Notes: a model not told the origin generated them from the letters alone. Positions 26,677 to 39,972 are shown, counted from the stretch's first letter. The stretch is 64,000 nt of DNA from Morganella psychrotolerans (GCF_001676055.1 NZ_LZEX01000043.1:124001-188000); one strand, 5' to 3'. Numbers and translations are program-made.

Positions 26677-28782
26677 TTAATTCCGGTTGCGGCTGACGCG
26701 CAGGACATCCGGCATAATCCGGATCTTACGCATAATATTCGCAAGCTGGATACGGTCTTTTGCTGTCAGCCGGATAAAGGCACAGTATACGCGGCCATCT
26801 TTCTCTTCTGTATTCATGCTCTGAATACTTGAGTTCGCATCATTAATTGCTGCTGTCAGATTCGCCAGGGCGCCCTGGTGATTAAACATATCCACTTTGA
26901 TTTCAGCAATAAAGTCAGTGTCTATATCACTGTCCCACTCAACGGCCATGAATTTTTCCGGTTCTTTTTCATACCCGCGGATATTGCGGCAGGATTCATG
27001 GTGAATAACCAGTCCTTTTCCGGGACTGATATGAGCAATGATCGGGTCACCCGGGACAGGACGACAGCATTTTGCAAAGGTGATAAGCACACCATCCGCG
27101 CCTTTAATCGGCAGCTTGCGCGATGTGTTCTCATCCGTATTGACATGTGGTTCATTGAGCAGGTTACGGGCAACCACCACACTCATGGTGTTACCCAGAC
27201 CGATTTCAGCGAGCAGGTCATCCACTGTCGCCAGTTTCATACGTACCAGTTCGCGGGTGATATTTTCCTGCGGCACATCTGTGATTTTTCGTCCGTTACC
27301 GAGAGCATGGTTCAGCAGGCGACGGCCCAGATTAACGGAATCATCCCGTTTGAGATTTTTCAGTAACTGGCGGATTTTCGCACGGGCTTTGGAGCTGACG
27401 ACAAAGTTCAGCCACGCCGCATTCGGACGCGCACCGGGTGCGGTAATAATTTCAACAGTTTGTCCGCTGGTTAATTGCTGAGACAGCGGATATGGCTGGC
27501 GGTCAACACGCGCCCCGACACAGGAGTGCCCTATATCAGTATGTACGGCGTAGGCGAAATCCACCGGTGTGGAGCCGGTCGGCAGTTCGACAATGCGTCC
27601 TTCCGGGGTGAAGACGTAAATCTCATCCGGGAAGAGATCCGATTTAACACTTTCAATAAATTCAAAGGTGTTACCGGTACTTTGCTGTAATTCGATCAGG
27701 CTTTGCATCCAGCGGTGAGCACGTACCTGCGCGGTAGTGCCGGCTTCACCCTGTGCTTTATATGCCCAGTGGGCAGCGACCCCCATTTCCGCCATCTGAT
27801 CCATATCTTCTGTCCGGATCTGAACTTCCACGGGCACGCCGTGAGGACCTATCAGAGACGTATGTAAGGATTGATAGCCGTTAGCTTTGGGGATAGCAAT
27901 ATAATCTTTGACCCGTCCCGGGCGGGGTTTATACAGGCTGTGAGCCTGACCCAGCACGCGGTAGCAGGTATCCACACTGTTCACGATAACGCGGAAGGCG
28001 TAAATATCCATGATGGAGTGAAAACGCTGCTCTTTCAGGTGCATTTTACGGTAAATAGAGTAGAGATGTTTTTCCCGTCCGCTGACCCGGCATGAAATAC
28101 CGGCTTCTGTCAGACGTCCTTCGATTTCAGATAAAATCTTCTGGATCATCTCTTTGCGGTTGCCGCGGGCGGCTTTTACCACTTCTTTGATGACACGGTA
28201 GCGGTTCGGGTAAAGCGCTTCAAATCCCAGCTCCTCAAGCTCCGTCTTGATATGGTGAATACCGAGACGATGAGCCAGAGGACTGTAGATTTCAAGGGTT
28301 TCGCTCGCAATGCGGCGGCGCTTATCGGGACGCAGGGAACCGAGCGTGCGCATATTGTGCGTGCGGTCTGCCAGCTTGATGAGGATGACGCGGATGTCTT
28401 TTACCATCGCCATCACCATCTTGCGGAAGTTTTCAGCCTGAGCTTCTTTTTTATCGCGGAAGTTCAGTTTATCTAACTTTGAGACTCCCTCCACCAGCCC
28501 GGCAACCGTTGTGCCGAACAGTTGTTCGATATCCTGAAATGTTGCAGGCGTATCTTCGATAACGTCGTGCAGCAGTGCTGCCATCAGTGTTTCGAGGTCG
28601 AGACGCATCTCAGCCAGGATACAGGCGACAGCAACCGGGTGAGTAATATACGGCTCACCACTGGAGCGGGTCTGCCCTTCGTGAGCATCCCGCGCAACGA
28701 CAAAGGCTTGTTTTAACAGCGCAATCTGCTCAGAGGGCAGGTAGTCCGTTACAATATGGTTCAGGCTTTCAAACAGGTACAA
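26677..28782 (-). CDS. spoT: Bifunctional (p)ppGpp synthetase/hydrolase SpoT
   Basis: Controls the alarmone (p)ppGpp: strong hydrolase, weak synthetase. The 701 residues show an HD hydrolase domain (His72-Asp73 in LLHDVIED), a synthetase-like domain (RFHSIMDIYAFRVIV), a TGS domain near 390-450 (VFTPEGRIVELPTGSTPVDFAY), a zinc-finger region (FAKCCRPVPGD) and a C-terminal ACT domain. The intact HD motif distinguishes it from RelA. It sits 17 bases after rpoZ, the arrangement of E. coli. Confidence 0.98.
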   Translation of the reverse strand: MYLFESLNHIVTDYLPSEQIALLKQAFVVARDAHEGQTRSSGEPYITHPVAVACILAEMRLDLETLMAALLHDVIEDTPATFQDIEQLFGTTVAGLVEGVSKLDKLNFRDKKEAQAENFRKMVMAMVKDIRVILIKLADRTHNMRTLGSLRPDKRRRIASETLEIYSPLAHRLGIHHIKTELEELGFEALYPNRYRVIKEVVKAARGNRKEMIQKILSEIEGRLTEAGISCRVSGREKHLYSIYRKMHLKEQRFHSIMDIYAFRVIVNSVDTCYRVLGQAHSLYKPRPGRVKDYIAIPKANGYQSLHTSLIGPHGVPVEVQIRTEDMDQMAEMGVAAHWAYKAQGEAGTTAQVRAHRWMQSLIELQQSTGNTFEFIESVKSDLFPDEIYVFTPEGRIVELPTGSTPVDFAYAVHTDIGHSCVGARVDRQPYPLSQQLTSGQTVEIITAPGARPNAAWLNFVVSSKARAKIRQLLKNLKRDDSVNLGRRLLNHALGNGRKITDVPQENITRELVRMKLATVDDLLAEIGLGNTMSVVVARNLLNEPHVNTDENTSRKLPIKGADGVLITFAKCCRPVPGDPIIAHISPGKGLVIHHESCRNIRGYEKEPEKFMAVEWDSDIDTDFIAEIKVDMFNHQGALANLTAAINDANSSIQSMNTEEKDGRVYCAFIRLTAKDRIQLANIMRKIRIMPDVLRVSRNRN

Positions 28783-28799
28783 GGCAGACCTACCTTAAC

Positions 28800-29075
28800 T
28801 TAACGACGTCCTTCGGCGATTGCAGAGACAGCTTGCATTTCAGCAGCATCCTGCTCCTGTTGTTCCTGGCGCTCACGGGCATCAAGAATCTGAGCATTAA
28901 TCAGATTCTCTTCGATTTCGCGCAGGGCGATCACGGTGACTTTATCATTTTCTTCAGGAACCAGCGGTTCTTTTCCGCCTGACTGTAACTGACGTGCACG
29001 GCGTGCAGCCACTAATACGAGGTCAAAGCGGTTACCAATTTTTTCTACTGCGTCCTGGACTGTTACGCGTGCCAT
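28800..29075 (-). CDS. rpoZ: RNA polymerase omega subunit
   Basis: Omega helps fold and hold the beta' subunit and forms part of ppGpp binding site 1 on RNA polymerase. The 91-residue product begins [30 protein letters not shown], nearly the E. coli sequence, and ends in a variable acidic/Ala tail. It lies 54 bases after gmk and directly before spoT, so a ppGpp target and the ppGpp enzyme are co-transcribed. Confidence 0.98.
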   Translation of the reverse strand: MARVTVQDAVEKIGNRFDLVLVAARRARQLQSGGKEPLVPEENDKVTVIALREIEENLINAQILDARERQEQQEQDAAEMQAVSAIAEGRR

Positions 29076-29129
29076 AAGTGTACTACTCCACAGATAAATA
29101 AATGACTCGGCATGATACTGAAAGTTGTA

Positions 29130-29852
<723 letters not shown>

Positions 29853-30018
29853 TTATCCGCTGAAAATTTCTTATTTTTGCGTTCAGATGAACCTGTGTTT
29901 ACGCTTTTTCCGCCCGGATCGAAAGAAATATACGTATTGCTCCTTTGTTTACATGACAGTGCGGCACAACAGGAAAAACAGTTCCGTTGTTCTGGGCTGA
30001 GAGTCTGCTGCTGTGTAA

Positions 30019-32338
<2,320 letters not shown>

Positions 32339-32476
32339 AATTTTATCATTGCCGGGTTATCGGAAGGTTAGCATAGTCAGTGCAGCCGGAAGTCTCGACT
32401 GAGTTTTTTTAGTCTGACACATTCGGATTAGTTATTGTTATCCGAACTGATGATATAAGAAGAGAGTATCACCCTA

Positions 32477-33760
32477 ATGAATGAATATCAGATAACAACA
32501 ACACCCCGTAATCATCAGCTTACTAATAGTAATATATGGACACCAGATAGCCAATGGCTGGTTTATGATGTTCGCCCGCAAGGCGCTTCTTTTACTGGTG
32601 AAACGATAGAAAAAATTCATGTAAAAACGAAAAAAATCACCGAAATTTACCGGGGGACGGCGGGGGCTCATGTGGGTGTTGTGACTGTCAGCCCTGAAAT
32701 TCCGGTACGTTACGCGTTTATTCGCGGACCACAGCATCCGGATACAGCGTGGCACTACGATTTTCATCACCGGCAGGGCGTTATTGTTAATGATGCTGCA
32801 CCCGGTACCGCACATAACATTGATGCTTTCTGTATTACCTCGCCATATCAGCCGGGTGCGCTGCGGGGCGGAACGCATGTTCATATGTTCAGTCCGGACG
32901 GAGAATGGCTTAGTTTTACGTATAACGACCATGTTTTGCATGAACGGGATCCTGCGCTGGATTTACGCAATGTGGCAGTCGCCGTTCCGCTGCATCCGGT
33001 GACAGTTGCCGGGGATCACCCGCGTGAATATAACGGTGAATTTTTCTGCTGTGTGGTATCAAAGACCACGCCGGCTCCTTTACCCGGCAGCGATGATATC
33101 AGCCGGGCGTATGAAGAGGGCTGGATTGGAAGGGAAGGATATATAAAACCAGATGGTACACATCAGCGCCGGGCTATCGCGTTTATCGGCGATACGCGGG
33201 CTGAGAATGGTGATGTTATCCCGGAAATCTTCCGCCTTGATCTGCCGGAAGCTGCCGGTGATTATGCAAAACCCGGTTCGTCTCCTCTTGAGGGCACTGA
33301 GTACACAATGCCGGCACCACCGGCGGGCGTGACTCAGACCCGCCTGACATTTACTCATGATCGTGTCTATCCCGGGCTGGCAAAAACCCCGCGTTTCTGG
33401 CTGCGCAGTTCACCGCAGGGCGATAAAATCGCGTTTCTGATGCAGGATGACCAAGGTGTTGCCCAGATATGGACACTCTCTCCGAATGGCGGAAATCTTC
33501 GTCAGATAACCTCCGGGGCAGAAGGTATTGAATCGGCTTTCAACTGGAACAGTAACGGAGAGTATCTGACTTTTATCCGCCGGGGGCAGGTGATGCTGTG
33601 CTGCGTTGAAACCGGGGTGTGCAGGGCAATTACAGCACGTTCAGAGGCACGGATTTCAGGTGATGCCGTCGTATTTTCCCCGGATAACCGCCAGGTGGCT
33701 TTTTTACGGGAAACAAATGGCTGGCAGCAAATTTGGGTGGCAGATACCGGGTTGCGGTAA
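32477..33760 (+). CDS. yidR: DUF3748 beta-propeller protein YidR
   Basis: Uncharacterised protein of 427 residues related to oligogalacturonate lyase and TolB-like propellers. It is close to E. coli YidR: TPDSQWLVYDVRPQGASFTGETIE, AHVGVVTVSP, GTHVHMFSPDGEWLSFTYNDHV and AYEEGWIG are all recognisable. Repeated blade-like stretches (SPDGEWL, SPQGDKIAF, NSNGEYLTF, SPDNRQVAF) support a propeller. No signal peptide is visible. It is convergent with yidQ; in E. coli the two are neighbours too. Confidence 0.9.
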   Translation: MNEYQITTTPRNHQLTNSNIWTPDSQWLVYDVRPQGASFTGETIEKIHVKTKKITEIYRGTAGAHVGVVTVSPEIPVRYAFIRGPQHPDTAWHYDFHHRQGVIVNDAAPGTAHNIDAFCITSPYQPGALRGGTHVHMFSPDGEWLSFTYNDHVLHERDPALDLRNVAVAVPLHPVTVAGDHPREYNGEFFCCVVSKTTPAPLPGSDDISRAYEEGWIGREGYIKPDGTHQRRAIAFIGDTRAENGDVIPEIFRLDLPEAAGDYAKPGSSPLEGTEYTMPAPPAGVTQTRLTFTHDRVYPGLAKTPRFWLRSSPQGDKIAFLMQDDQGVAQIWTLSPNGGNLRQITSGAEGIESAFNWNSNGEYLTFIRRGQVMLCCVETGVCRAITARSEARISGDAVVFSPDNRQVAFLRETNGWQQIWVADTGLR

Positions 33761-33823
33761 CCGGTACAGTATCTGAGCCCGGTGGCAGGATATAAGATTT
33801 ATCTCCGGCAACTCCGGGCTGTT

Positions 33824-34177
33824 TTAATCCTGTACCGGCTGAGCGTCGGGCTGATGCTGTGTTGTTTTCGCGGCTTCGAGTTGTTTTACCCGCGCCGCCG
33901 GGGACGTCAGGCTGTTATCTTTATCTTCCAGCGCATAGTCGACCGGGGCAAGAAGCGTATCCAGGGCAGCAGACAGAGGTAGATCAATGGCGATGACGGG
34001 TTTCATTACCCAACCTGTTTCGTCATCCTGCAACATGGCAATACTGTTTTTTGTTCCGGCATAGTAGCCTTCGGTCGGACCGGTTCGGGTCATGATACTT
34101 GAGCAGCCGCTGAGTACCGTGCTTAAGCTCAGTAATCCGCTGACTATTATGCTGTTGTGTATATAGGTACGTGTCAT
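33824..34177 (-). CDS. yidQ: YceK/YidQ family lipoprotein
   Basis: Predicted lipoprotein of 117 residues. The signal peptide ends in the lipobox LSGC, so the mature protein starts at Cys25 with SSIMTRTGPTEGYYAGTKNS, then a hydrophobic stretch LSAALDTLLAPVDYAL, as in E. coli YidQ. The residues after the cysteine (Ser-Ser) favour sorting to the outer membrane. The start at 34177 follows AGGGATATATA. Function unknown. Confidence 0.88.
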   Translation of the reverse strand: MTRTYIHNSIIVSGLLSLSTVLSGCSSIMTRTGPTEGYYAGTKNSIAMLQDDETGWVMKPVIAIDLPLSAALDTLLAPVDYALEDKDNSLTSPAARVKQLEAAKTTQHQPDAQPVQD

Positions 34178-34343
34178 TATATATCCCTGTATAGCTGATG
34201 GTAGTGATGCTTCCTTACCATACCGGCGTACTATTCCATAAATAGATAGTACTGAGAAGTCTTTGTTTTTTTACTACTGTATTTATACAAGACTGGTTGA
34301 CCTGGTAATTATATTTTATGTAATGAACCAGACCACAGACAAA

Positions 34344-34372
34344 ATACCCAACGTCATTCAAGATGCAGGCGG
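34344..34372 (-). repeat. ERIC-like half element
   Basis: Begins ATACCCAACGTCATTCAAG and continues to GCAGGCGG, matching one end of the full elements; the other half is missing. Confidence 0.65.
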
Positions 34373-34570
34373 GGGTTTTAACAGAATAATGAATGTATAT
34401 CTGTAAAAAAGTGTTCAGTTATTTATCAATGAATGAAATTCATTGGTATTAACACCTTGATAAAATGAGGGATACTAACGCGATTGCGTATTGCGGAGCC
34501 GGATAAAATAGGGACTGTTAGTTGATAGTATGAGCCACATAAGCCTTGTGAATCATATCTGTTAATTATC

Positions 34571-34631
34571 TATACCTTTGTTCATCCAAATTGCAGATTC
34601 GTTGGCTGCACCTTGAATGACGTTAGGTATA
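34571..34631 (+). repeat. ERIC-like element, internally deleted
   Basis: Sixty-one bases, bounded by TATACC and GGTATA, with both arms (TTCATCCAAATTGCAG and TGCACCTTGAATGACGTT) but no central core. Confidence 0.75.
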
Positions 34632-34664
34632 AATTAAGAGATCCGAAGTCCTTGTTATATTTTT

Positions 34665-34697
34665 CCCCTGTTTGTTTTACACAACAGGGGGCTTTTT
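34665..34697 (+). terminator. Orphan plus-strand terminator
   Basis: Stem CCCCTGTT / AACAGGGG, ten-base loop, followed by GCTTTTTTT. The minus strand lacks a T run after the stem, so it does not serve tag, and no plus-strand gene precedes it. Confidence 0.7.
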
Positions 34698-35270
34698 TTA
34701 GTGACGGTTACAGCAGTGCGGGAGATGATCGTTAATCATGCCGATGGCCTGCATGAAAGAGTAGCAAATTACAGGTCCGCAAAATTTAAATCCGCGTTTT
34801 TTCAGTTCTTTAGCCAATGAGTGGGAAAGCGGGGTATCTGTCGGAATACTGCTGCTGTCAGTGTGCTGATTGACGAGGGGTGTATTATCGACAAAATTCC
34901 ACAAAAACCGGCTGAAATCTTCCCCTTTTTCCGCCATCGCCAGATAGGCGGCCGCGTTACTGATAATGGCTTTAATTTTCGTGCGCTGGCGGACGATACC
35001 CGAGTTCTGCATCAGTCTGTCTACATCATCTTCAGTCATAGCGGCGACCTTGGCCGGATCGAAATTAAAAAAGGCCTGCCGGTAATTTTCCCGTTTTTTC
35101 AGAATAATCAGCCAGGAAAGCCCCGCTTGCTGGCCTTCAAGACATATCATTTCAAATAATTTGTGATTATCCCGTTCGGGCACGCCCCATTCATTGTCGT
35201 GATAATGAATGTAGAGTGGATCATCGGTAACCCAGGCGCAGCGTACCTGTGAAGCGGCAGATAGTGTCAT
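34698..35270 (-). CDS. tag: DNA-3-methyladenine glycosylase I
   Basis: Removes 3-methyladenine from alkylated DNA as the first step of base excision repair. The 190-residue product has the HhH-type fold without a catalytic aspartate, typical of Tag, with the zinc ligands near the ends (Cys11 and the His of YHDNEWG; the His and Cys of NDHLPHCC) and the pocket segment CLEGQQAGLSW. The start at 35270 follows CGGAGAAAATAA. It is divergent from glyQ. Confidence 0.96.
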   Translation of the reverse strand: MTLSAASQVRCAWVTDDPLYIHYHDNEWGVPERDNHKLFEMICLEGQQAGLSWLIILKKRENYRQAFFNFDPAKVAAMTEDDVDRLMQNSGIVRQRTKIKAIISNAAAYLAMAEKGEDFSRFLWNFVDNTPLVNQHTDSSSIPTDTPLSHSLAKELKKRGFKFCGPVICYSFMQAIGMINDHLPHCCNRH

Positions 35271-35455
35271 TTATTTTCTCCGGTGGCGAGAGGCTTCCCT
35301 GTAATTTATACTGTATATGCATACATGTAAATGAGGTGTTTACTCTTTTTTCCTCCTGTGCGGAAAAATGATCGGGTAAGCGCTGTCCCGTCAGGCGGTC
35401 AGAGGGTATACTGAATGACTTTTATTTTTTTAACTCTCTCGCGTGCGGATCTAAC

Positions 35456-36364
35456 ATGCAAAAGTTTGATACCAAAACCTTCCAGGGGCTTATCCTGACA
35501 TTACAGGATTACTGGGCGCGTCAGGGCTGTACCATTGTTCAACCACTGGACATGGAAGTCGGCGCTGGCACTTCACACCCGATGACGTGCTTAAGAGCCT
35601 TAGGGCCGGAGCCAATTGCGGCAGCCTATGTTCAGCCATCCCGTCGTCCGACGGATGGCCGTTACGGGGAAAACCCGAATCGCCTGCAACACTATTATCA
35701 GTTTCAGGTCATCATCAAACCGTCACCGGATAATATCCAGGAACTGTACCTCGGCTCACTGAAAGAGCTGGGCATTGACCCGACGGTTCATGATATCCGT
35801 TTTGTTGAAGATAACTGGGAAAACCCGACGCTGGGTGCCTGGGGATTAGGCTGGGAAGTCTGGCTGAACGGAATGGAAGTGACTCAGTTTACCTATTTCC
35901 AGCAGGTCGGCGGCCTGGAGTGCAAACCGGTTACCGGGGAAGTCACATATGGTCTGGAACGCCTTGCGATGTACATTCAGGGCGTGGACAGTGTCTATGA
36001 CCTGGTCTGGTGTGACGGTCCTCTGGGTAAAACGACCTATGGCGATATCTATCATCAGAATGAAGTTGAGCAATCCACTTATAACTTTGAATACGCGGAT
36101 GTGGATTTCTTATTCACCTGTTTTGAACAGTATGAAAAAGAAGCACAGTCGTTGTTAGCGCTGGAAACACCGCTGCCGTTACCGGCTTACGAACGTATTC
36201 TGAAAGCCGCTCACTCTTTCAACCTGCTTGATGCGCGAAAAGCGATTTCGGTGACTGAACGTCAGCGCTATATCCTGCGTATCCGTACTCTGACCAAATC
36301 CGTTGCAGAAGCCTATTACGCCTCCCGTGAGGCAATGGGCTTTCCGATGTGTAAAAAGAACTGA
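35456..36364 (+). CDS. glyQ: Glycyl-tRNA synthetase alpha subunit
   Basis: Catalytic subunit of the heterotetrameric bacterial glycyl-tRNA synthetase; activates glycine with ATP and loads tRNA-Gly. The 302 residues match E. coli GlyQ closely ([17 protein letters not shown] at the start, then [37 protein letters not shown]-type class II motif 2). Nine bases separate it from glyS. A promoter must lie in the divergent gap with tag. Confidence 0.98.
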   Translation: MQKFDTKTFQGLILTLQDYWARQGCTIVQPLDMEVGAGTSHPMTCLRALGPEPIAAAYVQPSRRPTDGRYGENPNRLQHYYQFQVIIKPSPDNIQELYLGSLKELGIDPTVHDIRFVEDNWENPTLGAWGLGWEVWLNGMEVTQFTYFQQVGGLECKPVTGEVTYGLERLAMYIQGVDSVYDLVWCDGPLGKTTYGDIYHQNEVEQSTYNFEYADVDFLFTCFEQYEKEAQSLLALETPLPLPAYERILKAAHSFNLLDARKAISVTERQRYILRIRTLTKSVAEAYYASREAMGFPMCKKN

Positions 36365-36373
36365 GAGGCCGTC

Positions 36374-38443
36374 ATGACACAACAGACTTTCCTGGTGGAA
36401 ATCGGTACCGAAGAGTTACCACCGAAGGCGCTCCGTTCTCTTGCTGAGTCATTTGCAGCGAATTTAACATCTGAACTGGCAGCCGCCAATCTGACACACG
36501 GGGATGTGGCATGGTATGCCGCACCACGTCGCTTAGCGGTAAAAATTGCCGCATTAGCAGATTCTGCCGCTGATCGCGAAGTTGAAAAACGCGGTCCTGC
36601 CGTTGCGCAGGCATTTGATGCAGAGGGTAAACCAACCAAAGCGGCTGAAGGCTGGGCACGCGGGTGTGGTATTACCGTTGATCAGGCTGAGCGCATGGTC
36701 ACGGATAAAGGCGAATGGTTACTTTACCGTGCGGTGGAAAAAGGGAATAACGCCAAAGAATTGCTGGCTGATATGGTCAGCCGCGCACTGGCAAAACTGC
36801 CTATCCCTAAACTGATGCGCTGGGGTGATAAAGACACGCACTTTGTGCGTCCGGTTCACACCGTGACGTTGCTGATGGGCGCGGATATTATCCCGGGCGA
36901 GGTTCTGGGGATTAAATCTGATCGTATTATCCGCGGGCACCGTTTTATGGGTGAGCCGGAATTCACGATTGCTCACGCGGACGAGTATCCGGCTGTGCTG
37001 GAAACCCGCGGTAAAGTGATGGCAGATTACGATGCACGTAAAGCCATTATTAAGCGTGATGCGGAAAAAGCGGCACAGGCGCTCGGCGGTGTGGCTGATC
37101 TGACTGACAGCTTACTGGAAGAAGTGACCTCACTGGTGGAATGGCCGGTTGTTCTGACAGCGAAATTTGAAGAAAAATTCCTGGCGGTTCCTTCAGAAGC
37201 ACTGGTTTACACCATGAAAGGTGACCAGAAATATTTCCCGGTGTATGACAAAAGCGGCAAACTGATGCCGAATTTTATTTTTGTCGCCAATATCGAATCC
37301 TCTGATCCGGTACAGATTATTTCCGGTAATGAAAAAGTGGTTCGCCCGCGTCTGGCGGATGCGGAATTCTTCTTTAAAACCGACTGCAAAAAACGCCTTG
37401 AAGATAATCTGCCGCGCCTGAGTACCGTATTGTTCCAGCAGCAGCTTGGTACTCTGCGTGATAAAACAGATCGTCTGCAAGCTCTTGCCGGCTGGATTGC
37501 CGGTCAGATTGGCGCAGATGTTAATCATGCGACCCGTGCCGGCCTGCTGGCAAAATGTGACCTGCTGACCAACATGGTCTTTGAATTCACTGACACGCAA
37601 GGTGTGATGGGTATGCACTATGCACGTCACGATGGTGAATCTGAAGATGTGGCTCTGGCGCTGAAAGAGCAGTATCAGCCGCGCTATGCCGGTGATACTT
37701 TGCCGTCCACACTGGTTTCTGCTGCGCTGGCGATTGCCGAGAAAATGGATACCCTCGCGGGGATCTTCGGTATTGGTCAGCATCCTAAAGGGGACAAAGA
37801 CCCGTTTGCTCTGCGCCGTGCTGCGCTGGGTGTGCTGCGTATTATTGTTGAGAAAGGCTATAACCTTGATCTCGATACGCTGACACAGGAAGCGGTTCGT
37901 CTGTACGGCGATAAACTGACCAATAAGAATGTGGTCACGGATGTCACTGACTTTATGTTAGGCCGTTTCCGCGCATGGTATCAGGAGCAGGGTTATGCGA
38001 TTGATACTATCCAGGCGGTCCTGGCGCGTCGTCCTACCCGTCCGGCAGACTTTGATGCCCGTATGAAAGCGGTCACTCACTTCCGTTCTCTGGAAGAGGC
38101 GGCGGCACTGGCGGCAGCAAATAAACGTGTGTCTAATATTCTGTCCAAGAGTGATGATGCACTCAATGATGCTGTTCAGGCATCTCTGCTTAATGCTCCG
38201 GAAGAGATCCGACTGGCGGCATATGTTATTGATCTGAAAGCACAGCTGACACCGCTGTATGCTGAAGGCAAATATCAGGAAGCACTGACTGAGCTGGCAT
38301 CACTGCGCGAAGCTGTGGATGCGTTCTTTGATAGTGTGATGGTGATGGATAAGGATGACAATATCCGCCGTAACCGTCTGACCTTATTAAATGAATTACG
38401 TAATCTGTTCCTGGAAGTAGCGGATATTTCGCTGTTACAGTAA
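36374..38443 (+). CDS. glyS: Glycyl-tRNA synthetase beta subunit
   Basis: Beta subunit of 689 residues, which recognises tRNA-Gly. Seen are the N-terminal [15 protein letters not shown], the HD-like domain with [12 protein letters not shown] and [19 protein letters not shown], and the C-terminal anticodon-binding domain ([16 protein letters not shown] onward). The gene follows glyQ after nine bases and ends with a terminator. Confidence 0.98.
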   Translation: MTQQTFLVEIGTEELPPKALRSLAESFAANLTSELAAANLTHGDVAWYAAPRRLAVKIAALADSAADREVEKRGPAVAQAFDAEGKPTKAAEGWARGCGITVDQAERMVTDKGEWLLYRAVEKGNNAKELLADMVSRALAKLPIPKLMRWGDKDTHFVRPVHTVTLLMGADIIPGEVLGIKSDRIIRGHRFMGEPEFTIAHADEYPAVLETRGKVMADYDARKAIIKRDAEKAAQALGGVADLTDSLLEEVTSLVEWPVVLTAKFEEKFLAVPSEALVYTMKGDQKYFPVYDKSGKLMPNFIFVANIESSDPVQIISGNEKVVRPRLADAEFFFKTDCKKRLEDNLPRLSTVLFQQQLGTLRDKTDRLQALAGWIAGQIGADVNHATRAGLLAKCDLLTNMVFEFTDTQGVMGMHYARHDGESEDVALALKEQYQPRYAGDTLPSTLVSAALAIAEKMDTLAGIFGIGQHPKGDKDPFALRRAALGVLRIIVEKGYNLDLDTLTQEAVRLYGDKLTNKNVVTDVTDFMLGRFRAWYQEQGYAIDTIQAVLARRPTRPADFDARMKAVTHFRSLEEAAALAAANKRVSNILSKSDDALNDAVQASLLNAPEEIRLAAYVIDLKAQLTPLYAEGKYQEALTELASLREAVDAFFDSVMVMDKDDNIRRNRLTLLNELRNLFLEVADISLLQ

Positions 38444-38462
38444 TACGTCACTTTTAATAAGA

Positions 38463-38507
38463 TAAAAAACCCGGTCTGTCTGATGACAGTACCGGGTTTT
38501 GTTTTTT
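38463..38507 (+). terminator. Terminator after glyS
   Basis: Stem AAAACCCGGT / ACCGGGTTTT with an inner CTGTC / GACAG stem, followed by GTTTTTT. It may also act on the convergent exoprotein gene. Confidence 0.85.
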
Positions 38508-38533
38508 ACTGAAGTGGATTTTTTATCTCAGCT

Positions 38534-39589
38534 TCAGATACCGGCACCGGATGTCATTTTATCTGAACCGGTAATTTCCATGGCATCTGAGGACTTATTT
38601 CCCTTATTATTAATAACAGCGTGGCCTATTTCGTGTATTTTATGCTTATTATCAATCTGAATATTTCCGTTATTGGTTAACTCACTGTTTTCCAATATTG
38701 AATCTGCTGCTGTTGCACGTATATTGCCTTTGCTGCCATTGATCAGGTATGAATTGACCAGATCCATTGTCAGTTGGCTGTTCATATAGCGTTGTTTTTG
38801 CGCATTACCAACCGGGCCAACCTCAATGTTGCCATGATTTTTTATGTCGGTGTTATTTGCGCTGATATACATATTATCTGTTTTAATATGGCTATCCTGA
38901 TTGATAGTCAATTTACTTTTTTGAGTACCACTCGTGCCGGGAAGTGCTTCCAGGCCCCGTACGGTATCCGGTGAATATTTAACTAATTCATGACCGCTGA
39001 AAACAGTCAGATTGGGTGTATTTATTTTACTGTCACGGAAAGTAATATTTTCAGCAATAATATTGAGTTTATCCACTGAAGAGAAAGTGTTTTCATTTGT
39101 ATTGTTAATACGGATATTGCTTTTATGATTTTCATTGTGATAACCAAGCAATACATCATCCTGAGATAATACTATTTTTCCGCCTGCCAGTGTTAATTGA
39201 TCTGCACCGGAAACACTGCAACCATTACAAGCAATCCCATTAGGATTGGCAATAATAAGATGTGCTTTTTGACCATCTACATGCATGTTACCATTCAGAT
39301 ACGATTTTTGATCCGAAACTACTTCATTAATAATCAGGCCGGCCCCGGCTGTTTGATTATTAAACGTCACACCATTTTTATCAACATTAAATGAATTATA
39401 GCTATTATAAGAAACACCGTGATTATTTGCCGGTGCAATATTAATAGTGGTCTGATTGTTCTGAGTAACAACACGGGTTGTATCCGCAGATACCTGATTA
39501 ACAATAATGCCGTTGTGAGGTGCTGCCAGTGCGAACTGGCTGATTAAAAGTGTACTGCTGATAACGGAGAGTTTAAAAATAGTTTGCAT
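38534..39589 (-). CDS. Short two-partner-secretion exoprotein (TpsA, TPS domain only)
   Basis: Secreted filamentous-hemagglutinin-type protein limited to its N-terminal secretion domain. With the ATG at 39589 (after AGGGAAAGG) it has 351 residues: a signal peptide ending FALA-A near residue 23, then the TPS domain with the invariant NPNGI motif followed by ACNGC, and a short beta-helix part. Usual TpsA proteins exceed 1000 residues; here the frame stops just before the glyS terminator, with no adhesin or toxin region. It may be a degraded remnant or a real short exoprotein. It is more AT-rich than its neighbours, hinting at transfer. The matching TpsB gene is on the other strand beyond tRNA-Pro. 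Confidence 0.85.
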   Translation of the reverse strand: MQTIFKLSVISSTLLISQFALAAPHNGIIVNQVSADTTRVVTQNNQTTINIAPANNHGVSYNSYNSFNVDKNGVTFNNQTAGAGLIINEVVSDQKSYLNGNMHVDGQKAHLIIANPNGIACNGCSVSGADQLTLAGGKIVLSQDDVLLGYHNENHKSNIRINNTNENTFSSVDKLNIIAENITFRDSKINTPNLTVFSGHELVKYSPDTVRGLEALPGTSGTQKSKLTINQDSHIKTDNMYISANNTDIKNHGNIEVGPVGNAQKQRYMNSQLTMDLVNSYLINGSKGNIRATAADSILENSELTNNGNIQIDNKHKIHEIGHAVINNKGNKSSDAMEITGSDKMTSGAGI

Positions 39590-39815
39590 AACCTTTCCCT
39601 GGTTCTGATTGATGAGTAAAAACACAAGTACAATAAGTGAAGTAGCAAATGTACGATATAAATTCAGTGGTCATTTTTTGTCAGTTTTACGCATTCTGAT
39701 AGCAAATAAAAAACATATATTATTACTAATAAGCAGATTGAAAACATCAATTTGGACAATAAACCAGCAAAGCAAAAATAAAGCGTCGGAAAGTAGATAT
39801 TTTCGGTTTCTTACC

Positions 39816-39844
39816 TTGACGTTTTACCTTTCCGGCAGTAATAT
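39816..39844 (+). promoter_or_regulatory. Sigma70 promoter of the tRNA-Pro gene
   Basis: -35 TTGACG and -10 TAATAT separated by 17 bases, followed by a GC-rich discriminator (CGTCCCGC), as in stringently controlled stable-RNA promoters. The start lies a few bases before the mature tRNA. Confidence 0.8.
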
Positions 39845-39855
39845 TCGTCCCGCTT

Positions 39856-39932
39856 CGGCGAGTAGCGCAGCTTGGTAGCGCAACTGGTTTGGGACCAGTG
39901 GGTCGTAGGTTCGAATCCTATCTCGCCGACCA
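39856..39932 (+). tRNA. proM: tRNA-Pro (anticodon TGG)
   Basis: Seventy-seven bases with encoded CCA. The acceptor arm CGGCGAG / CTCGCCG, the D arm, the anticodon stem ACTGG / CCAGT with loop TTTGGGA (anticodon TGG at 39890-39892), and the T arm with GGTTCGAATCC are all complete. It is nearly the same as E. coli proM. It stands alone with its own promoter and terminator. Confidence 0.98.
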
Positions 39933-39940
39933 TATTCAAG

Positions 39941-39972
39941 AAAAGCCCTGCCTTATGGCAGGGCTTTTTGCT
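39941..39972 (+). terminator. Terminator after tRNA-Pro
   Basis: Twelve-base stem AAAAGCCCTGCC / GGCAGGGCTTTT, TTAT loop, T-rich end. Confidence 0.92.

Larger units (their letters stand above)
34178..34697. other. Intergenic region between yidQ and tag with repeat remnants
   Basis: No protein-coding gene is seen in these 520 bases. They hold a half ERIC-like element (34344-34372), an internally deleted one (34571-34631), a promoter-like pair TTGACC-16-TGTAAT (34297-34324, plus strand) and a plus-strand terminator (34665-34697). Confidence 0.6.
34331..34697 (+). ncRNA. Candidate untranslated transcript
   Basis: A plus-strand promoter-like sequence (TTGACC 34297-34302, TGTAAT 34319-34324, spacing 16) and a plus-strand intrinsic terminator at 34665-34697 frame about 365 bases without a reading frame, while both flanking genes are on the minus strand. 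This is only a prediction from the two signals. Confidence 0.22.

Noticed and set aside
26878-27481. Two plus-strand frames opposite spoT
   Set aside because: spoT is intact on the other strand over this whole stretch; these are shadows.
39856-39932. tRNA-Pro as an integrative-element attachment site
   Set aside because: No integrase gene and no direct repeat of the tRNA 3' end was seen in the flanking DNA, although the TPS genes on both sides are suggestive.
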